Source of the DNA: Rodentolepis nana
Lineage: Eukaryota; Platyhelminthes; Cestoda; Cyclophyllidea; Hymenolepididae
Reading direction: 5' to 3'
DNA length: 64,000 nt
NCBI GenBank assembly: GCA_900617975.1
Contig: UZAE01012041.1
Span: 16,132 to 80,131 of the forward strand
Under the pieces are notes generated by a model. It saw nothing but the letters and a program-made list of their open reading frames with translations. It did not search any database and was not told the origin of the DNA. A program made the translations under genes and the position numbers. Below are positions 51,020 to 61,720 of this stretch, in pieces; the first letter of the stretch is position 1; each line of letters begins with the position of its first letter.

Positions 51020-51229
51020 TATATTGAAAATTAGTACTAATTAGGAAATGAAGAAACAAAATGATTTATAAACTAAAAATAAAAGTTATAATTTTGAAAT
51101 AAAACTTTACAATGACACATGTTCACTCGCTTTTGGGATAAATTTGAAAGTTTCACAAGAAAGAGTACAAGTGGATAGTAAATACAGAATTTGCCATATT
51201 TAAATTGAATAGGCTATTCACGGGACTGG

Positions 51230-52300
51230 TGTTGTTCTTATTAATGGTCACCAACCATGCTTGGAGGTTCTATGAGGTGTAGTGAAACCGACTCCTGCTA
51301 CCACCTTACATATGGCCTATTGTTGGTTATCATCATTATCCAGGACTCACTCATTATCGTGTCCGAAATTCCATTAGGTGACTGAATTCAATCTAAATAC
51401 TCCTTTGGAATGTGAATGGAAGCAGAACATCTCCACTGGAAGAAGACAGGTCGTTAAAATCATGAGTTTGGACGAATTTTATTTGGATGACTTGTGGAGT
51501 ACTCCATAAATTCTATGAGGACAAGATACCCTCTATTTTGTCTGCTTCGTCTCGACTGAGAAGTGCCAGATTTATTTGTGATCCAGCATGAGATTTACGT
51601 TTGTTCAGCAATTTTCCCATCCAGGTTTCTTGGAGACCTTTCCTCCGAGAAGTTAACCACTGATACCTCTATGTGGGCTTGTAGTAGCAAAGCCCTACAG
51701 TGAGTACGAACTTCATGGTAGAAGTGACAGCCCAACTTCCGATATCAAGGTGCGCAAACACATCAAACCGTCTGTCATGTTGCTGTCTTCTGCCCAAAGC
51801 CTCAAAAGACTTCCTAGCAACTCTCTAATTTATGCAGGTTTGTTTCCGTTGCGAAAGTTATAATCTTTCATGATTCAATTGAATTACATTCTTTATTAGT
51901 TCTGATTGCCGTCACGTATGTGAATGAAGAAGAGTTAGAGTTTTAAAAGTAGCACAATATGAATGAACAACTTCAATACATCTAATAAAAATTTAAACAA
52001 TATTCTGCAGAATTTATCCGATAGTGATGGAATAGAATGAGGGGACGCTTGGTTAGCAAACTGGAAACACTTGACGGCAAAGTGAAGGTAATTGTACCCG
52101 GGTCGTCGTGTCTCACATAGCAATCGACAATCAATGGGAAGATCAAAAAATTGTTGCAATTTTAAGGACCTTTCAGAAAAGCGTTTTGCCTATGCTTCTC
52201 TTGTGTTTAGAGCGACTTCATGGACCCTCTCCCATGAGGGACTCGAATCTTGCTACTTTCATTTTAGTCCGATATACCCAATGCTGTTAGATAACCAAGT
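51230..52300 (-). repeat. Degenerate repeat with a tRNA-like head (possible old SINE)
   Basis: GC-richer than its surroundings and without an open frame. At its right end, read on minus, TATCTAACAGCATTGGGTA (box A-like) is followed about 30 nt later by GATTCGAGTCC (box B-like, complement of 52239-52249), with TCGGACTAAAAT between. The anticodon stem does not pair, so it is not a tRNA gene. How far the repeat extends to the left is uncertain. Confidence 0.35.
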
Positions 52301-52341
52301 CCTGATCACTAACATGACCAATGGGCATGATTACCGATGTA

Positions 52342-52364
52342 TAATTAATTAATTAATTAATTAA
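52342..52364. repeat. (AATT)n tetranucleotide repeat
   Basis: About five and a half AATT units immediately after the degenerate 51.2-52.3 kb repeat. Confidence 0.9.
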
Positions 52365-53721
52365 GCAGTCAATATTCGACAATTTATCATTGATAATTTT
52401 CAAAGGGCTCGGGTGAAATAGCTCTAGTATATTTATTAAATGACTTTCAGGTATAACAAAAAACTGTATTCTTTAAAAACGTCTACACTTCCGCTTTAAT
52501 TTTTCGAAGGGATACAACCGCGCTGATTCAAATTACGATGGAGAAATAAGTGCAAAAACTTCAAATTTATGTTGCGGGATAGGAATGTAAATTTTAATGA
52601 GGGTGAATTTTGGTGGGGAACAATTTTGATAAAAGCAAAGTCGCTTGAACTCTTCCATCTTGCGTTCTCAACTTATTAACTACTTCAAAGAGAAGGCGAT
52701 TTATTTTATATAATTTCAAATGACTTTAATTATTCAAATTGTCGTAATGTATCATTGTCTTTTCTTTAATTATTTTGGCCAAATGATATATTTTGTCAAA
52801 TGTTCTTTAAATTGATAGAGAATGCATTATTAAAAAAATCTATGGAGTTATAATTGTGCTACCCATTATAATTAAATCAACATATTATTTTAATTAAAGC
52901 AAGCTAGGATGATGAATCGTCTATGGATAATTGATTTTTAATAGAGGTTAGTTAAGAGTTATATACTCATTAGATTAAAATATAACTAATTACATTCATT
53001 ACCAACTTAATAATTACTGGGGAGCTAAATAGTCAACCATTACTCTTGCATAATGAATTGTGTATAAAATCAATGATTCCGCTAAACCTTAAAAAAAGAA
53101 TTTTTAAATAAGTAGTAATGAGTTCGTTTTGTTATTTTGACTAATGCCTTCTTTGTTTCGTTTAGGGTAAATATTTTAAAATAGCTACATTCACCAATAC
53201 TTTCAAAAAATTATTTTAACATTTAAGTGGCATTTAAGATTATCTAATTTTCAAACTAGAGGTTAACTTAGATTTGTTCTACTTATCGGGTAAAGAAACA
53301 TACCACAGTTTCTCGTAACGTGCAATGGAATGCGAAATGTAAAAAAATTAATTAATACCAACTTAATTTAAATCATTTTATGGAATTTGATTTTGCCAAT
53401 TTTATGCAGTGGATATATCACACAATTCTTCTAGCCTAGTATTCTTGAACTCCAGTAGTTAAAACTTTTATTCTAGGCTCCTTAACAAAGCCGTGACAAA
53501 GATGACAAAGGCGTATTGTCGGGTCGACCGATTCCGATGACTGCTTAGACTGACAGAGTTTTATTCTTCAAGAAAATAAGGAAAAGTCGTATTGCTGACA
53601 CCAATTAACCTAAGAATTAAAAGTTTGCTTCAATGCCTTTCTTATCCGGATAACAAGTGTTCTCATTTTGGTTTTTTCCACCATATTTTCAATCGTGAGA
53701 TGATAATTGAATTTATTTTTT
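52365..53721. other. AT-rich spacer
   Basis: Nothing recognisable beyond low-complexity AT. A slightly GC-richer patch lies at 53490-53560. Confidence 0.5.
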
Positions 53722-53960
53722 ATATTTCTAGCCTGGGGTGCGCGATAGACTTACCTCCATGTGGTGCACCCTGGGCAACGTATTCTCATACGGCTAAAAA
53801 GTCTATTAACCGACAGTTGACTTCTCACTTCAAATTACGAAACACTCTTCTCCTGCCCCCCCCTCTCGACTTTTTTCCCTTCGATGCTCGTTCCTCTCTA
53901 TGAAGCCTGAAGTCAACTAAAGGGCCTGCCATTTGATATAAATAAATATATTTCTTGCCT
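53722..53960 (+). mobile_element. HDV-ribozyme SINE-like retroposon, copy F (internal deletion)
   Basis: Body 53735-53947 (213 bp), flanked by ATATTTCTAGCCT / ATATTTCTTGCCT (13 bp, one difference). The 5' ribozyme is the best preserved in the window. About 110 bp of the middle, including the TGTCTGTCTG tract, is missing. C8 lies at 53856-53863. The tail is TTTGATATAAATAAAT. Confidence 0.9.
53735..53806 (+). ncRNA. HDV-like self-cleaving ribozyme, copy F (best preserved)
   Basis: P1 is 53735-53741 GGGGTGC with 53766-53772 GCACCCT (7/7, with G1.U at the base as in HDV). P2 is 53745-53752 ATAGACTT with 53799-53806 AAGTCTAT (8/8). P3 is ACC (53753-53755) with GGT (53763-53765). L3 is TCCATGT; its CC faces GG 53773-53774 (P1.1). 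GGGCAAC is 53773-53779. P4 is CGTAT/ATACG (53779-53783 with 53788-53792) closed by TCTC. J4/2 is GCTAAA, with C53794 in the place of catalytic C75. Order and spacing match the HDV double pseudoknot. Activity is not shown. Confidence 0.8.
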
Positions 53961-56830
53961 ACTTTGGAATAAAAAATGACGATTATATCAACTAGAATAG
54001 CACATTATGTGAATGGAGGAATTAAAATAGATAAATAATGATATCACATTTATATTAATGGAGTTTTTTAATTAACAAATTCTAAATAGAGTTCAGTGGA
54101 TTAAATATTGACAAGTCTTCTTTTTAATAACCACTACAAATTTTAACGGTAATTTAGCAAGTCGAATTTACTTAAATATACAAAAAAGGAAGATATTTAT
54201 TGGCTCAAATATAATAATTTAAATATTTTTCAAGGAAATTTTAGTTAGCAAATAACACTACCCTGATTACCAAGATACTTTATTGACTTTCCGATCTCTC
54301 TCAAGTCTATGTGAATCCAGGAAATTCAATAAAACTCACAATAATTTCAAGTTTGCATAACTGCTGGGAAGCTAGAATTTGTCTCGAAATATATTTTCAT
54401 TTAAATTATATAAAAGTTAAAGGAAATATATTTAGAATTATAATTTCCTATCATAATTATTAAATAGATGACTTAAATTTTTTTCCTCAAAATTTGAATA
54501 ATTTGATTTCAACAAAGCATTTAGAAGTACAAAATAATTTGAGGCAAATTTATTAAAGTATTTATTTACTTGAACTTTGAGGGTGATTTTTTGACGTTTG
54601 CACATGTATAAACAGTTTTAGCCAACGCATGCAAAACTGAAAATCCCTGTTTTCGAAACATTTGATTTCAAAATTAATTTAATTAATTTGCTAACCATGA
54701 CATATTAATGTTAATTCCTGTCGCAAATTACAAGAAATTTAATTTCTAAAATGATTGATTTAAGCGTTTTCTCTCAAAAATAGTGCTAGGGAGAATCAAA
54801 TTTCAAATATTCATATTCTTTTAAGAAATTATAATCATCAGGGTCCATTAATGTCTGTAACACTAAAACCGTTAATAATTACTGCAATTCAGCAAACAAT
54901 TCATGAAATTTACACTCTATAACGCTAAATAATAATCCGGTCAATTCTGCAAGATCTGAATAGCAAAATCTATTTAAGAACTACTATTTAATCCGTTTAC
55001 ACCAACTTCATAATCCTTCCCCAACACTTTATTAGGCATTTGACTTTCTGCCTTCAATTAAAAAATATTGAATTTCATAGCATTTCATGGATAGAGGTAA
55101 TACTAATGTGTGGTAACAATATCGAATGTTGATGATTTAATTAGTTATTTTAAAGACGACTAGCAAACTTGCAGATAGTAGTTTAGTGTGCATGTGATTT
55201 TAAGTGAATCACTAAACTTTTAGCGGCGCTTTAGCTCATAAGGAAACGCCAAAACCGCAGACGTATAATTTATTTTAAATATATTTAAATTTTTAGTAGA
55301 ACTACTTAAGCACTGGAAGGTATAATGTAATTTAAAATTTAAATCAAGTTTAAACGGCTTTTGCGCATACAATTTCAATTCGAATCAGCTCTTTTTTTCT
55401 AAAGAAAAGCAGCTGCTCTACACATTCAGGCACCGAAAGGGATTTATCATCTGCAAAGCCACAAATAAATGCAAACCGCACTCCATGCCTAAGATTTACT
55501 TAAAGTTCTTCAGATACTCCTCCCCTCCCCTCCCCCCCCCCCCCCCCAGGAGGCAAAAGTGCACACACGAAGTACACTCAACGTTATGATCGGTTGCTGA
55601 TTATTTTGTCCGTGTATGAATTAATTGAGGAGATTGAGCCATTGTTTGAGTTAACGAACCAATAAAATAAAATGGAAGGAGTTAAAACATTAAGGCAGAT
55701 AATTCACTGTCAGCTGAAACCTAATGAAAAAAATTACGAAATTAGTTGTTCTGGTACTAACTATATGAGTAATATCGGGCTCGGACAATTCAATATAATA
55801 TGTTAATCCTAATTCAATAAACTAATTAGCAAGTACAGAAATGAAGCACTTACGCGAGAATTGACGACAGATTGTATATATGGAAGGATTAAGAATAAAC
55901 GTTTTCAGCAAAAATGCAATGACTAAATGACCCAGTGGTTTATATTTCATAAAACAATTTAAGCTATTTGAACGGGAAGGATCAGTGTAACTGTAATATT
56001 TTCACCCAACCTTCATCGTCATGGAGGTTTTCAAAAATTTTCCAACAAATGACTGTTCTTAGGGAGGAAATACACTACAAATTTATTTTTACAATGAAAT
56101 TTGCCTCAAGATTGAAATCTCAAAAAGTGTCTTTAAACTGCAATTAGCGCATGTTTTTGCTGCAACACCAAAACTGAATGAATTTTTCATTTTCATTTCA
56201 TTTTTATAACTAATTTGTCTACTTATTGCTTGATCGAATATGTTGTATTATTATTGTGTTTCGTATCAATGCAGATAAGTAGGAGAAAATCCCATTGATT
56301 ATAAAAAACTGAAATGTAAGATTCATTGGTTAATTCTAGAGCAAATTACTATTGAATAAAAATAGGAATACGTTTTAGTAATACCGATAATATTAATCAA
56401 TTTTACTTAACACATTGGTAACAAAGTATATCACTCGAAGTTGGTTCAGAGCAGAGATAAACATAAAATAAACGCAGAGTTCTTGAGAAAACAAAGTATC
56501 TACTTCCTAATTTGACATCAGTCTCATTTAATCATGTAATTGTCACATCTATTACGAGTTAGAAAGTGAAATATTTAATGATTTGAAAAGCAATTGTCAG
56601 AAGAGTAAATTTAAATTAGTTTGGTAAGAAAGCGAAAATATTTTCAGATGTTATGCTAATGCCTCAAAAAGTCATTTCTTTAATTTAGAAGCGGTGAAAT
56701 TATAAGCATTAGTTACAGACGTTTCATAACGATTCGAATTCGTACCTTTAGAAATCAGAGATCTTAGAAATCGATGCGAATAAACCTGCACCAATCACTA
56801 TCAATCACTTAGTTTAATACATGTAGGTCT
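53961..56830. other. AT-rich spacer with C16 run
   Basis: No gene supported. A strong donor-like CTCGC|GTAAGT on minus at about 55854 has no acceptor partner that I can find. Confidence 0.5.
55532..55547. repeat. C16 homopolymer with CCCCT flank
   Basis: The longest complete G/C run in the window, preceded by TCCCCTCCCCT. The G-rich strand could form a G-quadruplex or triplex. Confidence 0.95.
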
Positions 56831-56833
56831 TAC

Positions 56834-56867
56834 CATCTGAAGTTCCTATGAAGGCCATAAGTCCAGG
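56834..56867 (-). other. Exon-like microsegment (34 nt)
   Basis: Minus-strand TTGTCTACCTTAG|CCTGGACTTATGG ... CAGATG|GTAAGA: a good acceptor, an ATG nine bases later and a good donor (MAFIGTSD). No partner exon was identified. Confidence 0.2.
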
Positions 56868-57047
56868 CTAAGGTAGACAAGGTTGTATTTTTTTGGAAAA
56901 GGTAAATGTATTTATTTACCTGACCTGACCAAACTCTCAATTGACAATATATGAATTGGTTTATGTGGTCAGATTAAATTGTAAATTAACTCCAGAAGAA
57001 TAACTGACTACATCGCAAAGATGGAAATAGTAGTTGAAGGCCTATAA

Positions 57048-57233
57048 CCACTTAGGCAGCAAGACCAACCACTTCAAATCAAATCTGAAAAAGATGAATA
57101 TGAAATGTCATTAAAGAAGATTGGAATCGAGGCCTACTTGATGAATATTAAGATCTTTAATGATAATGGAGATTTGGTAGTTAGGTTGTTTGCAACTCTC
57201 GATTTACCAACGGAAATAACAAATGCTGATTAG
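57048..57233 (+). other. Exon-like ORF, unrecognised (61 codons)
   Basis: Reads QIKSEKDEYEMSLKKIGIEA then YLMNIKIFNDNGDLVVRLFA and ends in TAG at 57231. An upstream in-frame ATG (57021) is separated by a TAA at 57045, so it is either an exon after the acceptor AACCACTTAG (57055) or a decayed gene. The amino-acid pattern looks protein-like, but no family is recognised. Confidence 0.25.
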
Positions 57234-57401
57234 CCGCAGATAAAATTTTATCCATTCTATATTAACTGATTTATCATATAGACCATTAAAAACGGTAGCT
57301 AAATTTGAAGGTAATTGTAAATTAAGTTGGTAAGATACAAAAAAGACTATTTCTTTCAAAAATTTGTATTTAATTAGAAATGTAAATTTGAGTTAAATTT
57401 T

Positions 57402-57434
57402 TATATTATATTATTATATTATATTATATTATAT
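57402..57434. repeat. (TATTA)n pentanucleotide repeat
   Basis: About six TATTA-type units with one interruption. Confidence 0.9.
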
Positions 57435-58549
57435 CTGTCTCAAACCATTTGTTCTAATTTTGACAATGACTATCTTAAGATTCTTGCCAATTTTCTTCTT
57501 AGAAATTAATATACCATTACTTGCCATTAATTAATATAAACTCGATGTTAAGCTTAACAAACCATAATGGTACTAAATATTTGGCGCAAATCTACGCAAA
57601 AAATTCTTTTTGTTTGTCAAAAGGGCCTTGTTCTTCATGAAACAACGGGAAGCAAACACCAATTCTTGGGAAAGTCTTCGCTGCTTTATTTAGCATAATG
57701 AAAATTAGTTCCTTCCCATTATTTGTGTATACACTTGACTTACACAGTCAATTAGAATGCAGCATGTGGGTAAATGCACCAATTTGCTTTCACTTTAATT
57801 ATTTTTATAAATTACTGGAAAAAATGAAGTTCGCAATGAAATTAGCTTTTTTTGCTCATTATACGCAAGTGATAAATAGATCCTTATTTGCGTGTAAAAA
57901 AACTAACCTAACTCTGTCTGATGCAATCAGTGGGATTTAAAACCAACCAAAAGGTCTTACACTATTGCTGGAACATTTTCAAAGCTAGTAAATGGTTTCG
58001 GAGATTTGATGTATGATTCTCTTGCAAAATCATGGCATTAAAAGAGGTTATTCGGCTAATTCCGTCCCCCTCCCCCTGAGAATTTGGGCTTCTATGAAAG
58101 CGTTCCTTGATTTCTTAAGTTTGAATTTTCCTTCGTGGCCCTTGATGTGTGTAAGAACTGAAAATGAAATTCGAAATATTTTTTTACTTAAACCCTTATG
58201 ATTAAATAATTTATTCTTCGGTTATGCCACACTATGGTAGCCATAATAAGAGCAAAGCCACCTAATACATTTAATGTTTGCATAAATTAAACCAATGTTT
58301 TTGCAACTTCAATAAGGTCAGTGTTTCAAAAATGTGACGGCCTGTAATAAACTTAAATGTCCAATCACCTGAAAATCTACGTGTTACGCAATACATCCTA
58401 GTGTATAGTTAAACCTCAGCAACATTACCGGCACGTGTTTCGCCTAGTAGTAGATTAAGGGCAATTCCTCTTTAAAGTTGAAAACAACCAATACCAATTA
58501 AAGTTTCTACTCACCACTACGCGTTATTATCCCACCACTAGCCGTGATT

Positions 58550-58580
<31 letters not shown>
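58550..58580. repeat. (AT)n then (GTAT)n microsatellite
   Basis: About eleven AT units followed by GTATGTATG. A short similar (AT)n occurs at 48226-48242. Confidence 0.95.
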
Positions 58581-58583
<3 letters not shown>

Positions 58584-59258
58584 AAAAGAGTAATTTATAG
58601 GATAAGACAACAGAATTCATTCAATTGACAGTTTCACATCATAAAATACAGAAAAACAACTCCATTGTGCATGATAAATTAAAATGATTAAATAAAGTTT
58701 TAACTCACTACGGGATCCATGGTTAATTTAATTTAGTCGACTTAAATATTTTAAATATATAAAAATAATTATCGCTTAAATTACACCATGACAATTTTCA
58801 TTTGCCTATTAAAATAGATGAAGATACACAGAATTACCCATATGTGCTATTTTATATGCATTAATCTGTTTAGAAGCCATGGAACATGTGATATTTATGG
58901 GAAACTTCGTGGTAATTTAGGAATGATAAATGCTTATGAGGTGAAATGTAATTGCAAAACGCCATATATATGTTAAAGCTATAAAAAAATAAATTATAGG
59001 TTTTATAATTAATTTTAATAAAGAAATATTGATTGGTAAGACAAGTCTTTTAGATATCAAAATAACAAAGAAATAAATTTAAATCAACGATTGACTTACT
59101 GTAAACTGAAATAAACCCTCTAGACGTGTCCAATTTTGATACTTCTATTGAAGAATAGTATCCTTGCTTGTGATGTGAAAATTTTGAAAGGGATAGTAAG
59201 CGAAATTGAAAGAAGCTGTAAAACGTAGATGACTAAAGGCGTTTTATCTACTGTGAAC

Positions 59259-59338
59259 CTCCCGAATTTCTGATCGTGCAGATTTGAAGCCCAGTGGGTG
59301 AACATATCTACACATGGGATGTGACCTTGCAAAGCCAC
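59259..59338 (-). other. Exon-like segment (80 nt)
   Basis: Acceptor GTTCTCTCATAG|GTGG, donor GGGAG|GTTCAC. The open frame gives VALQGHIPCVDMFTHWASNL then HDQKFGR. No adjoining exon was found; not recognised. Confidence 0.2.
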
Positions 59339-59709
59339 CTATGAGAGAACGACATTTGACCGTAAAAGTAGTATGCTAAATGTGCGTTTTCGACAATTCC
59401 AAGAAATGTCAAATGAGTTGGCTAGAATAGCATAATATAAACACACGGATTGTTCACAATAAATTGCTATAAGAATTTATCTATATGCATTTCAATATGC
59501 AGTAATAATTCAGTTTGGTGTGATTATTTTACAGTAGTTTAAAAAGATTAGAAATTTCGAAAAACGAAAGATTAATCGCAGTCTCTATCGGTAAAAAGTT
59601 GTACATTATCTTATTTTTACTGACGAAAAGAAGTTTAGATGATTCTTTGTTTTAATTCAATCTTAAATGCTGCAGAATAATAGTTACATTCTGATTTTGT
59701 ATCAAATAG

Positions 59710-59870
59710 AACTAAATGATCAATTAAAACAAAATATTGGTATAATTCGAAAAATCCAAGATTCAATAAATGATGTTAATAACAATTCGGTTCCAGAGAC
59801 AAAGTTTAGATCTCTTCTCATGAATTTGCACTGGGATGTCATGATACAGAGATTGAATATTAATGATTAA
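59710..59870 (+). other. Possible C-terminal exon, coiled-coil-like
   Basis: Acceptor-like TTTTGTATCAAATAG, then LNDQLKQNIGIIRKIQDSIN followed by DVNNNSVPETKFRSLLMNL, ending with TAA at 59868-59870. Polar with heptad-like spacing. May be the end of a plus-strand gene whose other exons I could not find, or chance in AT-rich DNA. Confidence 0.25.
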
Positions 59871-59911
59871 AATGCTAAGTTTATTGGCCGACGATCAGAC
59901 AATTTTATTAT

Positions 59912-60193
59912 CAATTTTATTTTTATTTCAAATGGTAGGCGTTTTGATAGTTATCATTGAGAGGGAGAGAATAATGATCCACAGATGTAACAGAGAGAGA
60001 AAAACAGACAAAAAGGCAGGGAAAAGGTAGGGTGAATACTCTGGAAGGGGTCAAATATGGCATAGAGTGGGGTGATGGTAATTTGAAGTCAGAAGTCAAC
60101 TGATGGTTAATGGACTTTTTTGCCGTATGAGCATACGTTGCTCAGAGTGCACCATGTGAAGGTAAGTCTATCGCTCACCCCATTTTATTATCA
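59912..60193 (-). mobile_element. HDV-ribozyme SINE-like retroposon, copy G
   Basis: The only minus-strand copy. Body 59924-60181 (258 bp), flanked by ATTTTATTATCA at 59912-59923 and 60182-60193. Part of the 3' half, including the GAAGCCCGAAGTCAGC block, is deleted. The tail (CATTTGAAATAAAAATAAAA, minus sense) is kept. It lies outside the RhoGEF gene. Confidence 0.9.
60110..60181 (-). ncRNA. HDV-like ribozyme, copy G (slightly decayed)
   Basis: On minus: P1 GGGGTGA with GCACTCT (one mismatch, G.U at pairs 1 and 3), P2 ATAGACTT with AAGTCCAT (one mismatch), P3 ACC/GGT, L3 TTCACAT, TGAGCAAC in place of TGGGCAAC, P4 CGTAT/ATACG, J4/2 GCAAAA. The architecture is recognisable but probably weak. 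Confidence 0.65.
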
Positions 60194-61549
60194 TAAAATA
60201 CTGTAAAAACTACAGTTACTAAAAGGAGGAGAGGGTAAAATTTATCTTTCATGGGTACATTTCTGGGCCACTTTGCCATTGTCATCTTCGGAGTTCATGT
60301 GAAGTTCATTTCTACCTAAGACAGTTGAGAAAATTGTGCTCATTTTCATGAGCAGATATTTCAGTCTCTTTTAGTTTCATGCTCACTTATTTCATTATCC
60401 AACTCCTAATTACCTGATCCCAGAAAACTACCAACTTTTGAAACTGCGTAACAGCAAATTCATATCTCAGTATTAACGTCTCTGAAATCAGTTAAATATT
60501 CTTAAGTCTGCGGAGCACAATACGCTGCTTTAACCCAAGATGAACCAGCCAAGCTAAAATTCCTACTGCCTCTGGATGAGGGGTGGTATTGTATTCTGAT
60601 CTGATCTTATGAGTGACTCGGGTTCTATTAACTCCCATGTTAACAAGAACCGGTGGTCACCTACACCGCTAGATGCACACCGATTGGCTTTTTTCTCATC
60701 ATTCTTGGCTATTCAGAGGCGCTCATTAATCACTCCAATTAGAATTTAATTTGTAAGAATTAAATTAAAATAGAGACGAACAGAGTGAACTAGAATGGAA
60801 ATGGCTTTCAATGCCATATGATGAATGTGCTTCGAAACATCTGGTACGGCATTCCATCTGCTGTAGGCGTTATACCGATTCAAACAACGAATTTTTGTTT
60901 TCCCCGTATTGATTCGATTGGTACGATTTATTTCGGTAAACTGTTTACCATATTATACAATTCACATTCAGTATATTTTTAAGTATTAGAGAGCATTCAA
61001 TTTCATTAATTTGCTATTTCTTCATTATTTTTCCTTTCTTATTAATAAAATATTACTAAAATCACAAAGCGAGAAAAAAATGTTAACTGAAAATATTAAG
61101 GCTCCTTAAGCACACAGTGCTCTCAAGGCCGACCAAAGGAATCTCGTACACACTCGAACATTCTGGAAGGTGAGAACATTCGTAAGTAAACCTCAAGCCA
61201 ATAAGCAATCAATTTTATGCAACGCAAAATAGTACCGATTGTGGCTAATGGCCATGCAAGTCGTTAGTTTTACAAGTGATGCAATAAAGTCTTATCACTT
61301 TATACTTTCGGTTTTCTCGCTACCATGACCGTGGCCTTGGTAACTTATGAAGGAAACATCGATGGTATTGGGCTCTGTTAGAGGCTCGTTCTATTTACCT
61401 GCAGCTAGTTAGACTTCTAAGTGGATTATCCAAGTTCAGGAAGATGTTTATTTGTGTAGTGTCCCCTATTGGCCCTTTTTCCTTAACCCGACTTTACATG
61501 ATTGCAAAATTATGAAAAATGACATTAATGTAAATAAAATTCGTATTAG

Positions 61550-61720
61550 GAAAGGACATTGCCGACTAAATGGTAGCACTAAAGTATGCGGAGTGCACAA
61601 CGCCGCTAGTGCTGAATCAAGAAGTCGCGTGCGTACGCGAATAGTCTGCGGGGTGGTACTGCTCTCGAAGCGAGCAGGTGCGCATGAGTGCCCTTACAGC
61701 ACGCTAATAACTTAACCGTG
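61550..61720. promoter_or_regulatory. CpG-rich island in AT-rich spacer
   Basis: Contains GTCGCGTGCGTACGCGAATAG, a hairpin-forming TGCTCTCGAAGCGAGCA, and CAGGTGCGCATGAGTGC (E-box and NRF1-like GCGCA). CpG density is much higher than anywhere nearby. It may be the promoter of a gene outside or near the right edge; no adjacent exon is identified. Confidence 0.3.

Noticed and set aside
52238..52302. Functional tRNA gene
   Set aside because: The anticodon and acceptor stems do not pair; only box A/B-like words remain.
53592..53903. Plus-strand ORFs with a shared 'PPRGAPWATYTHTAK'-like peptide in SINE copies A, D and F
   Set aside because: The shared peptide is the translation of the ribozyme region; frames are broken differently between copies and conservation follows RNA pairing instead.
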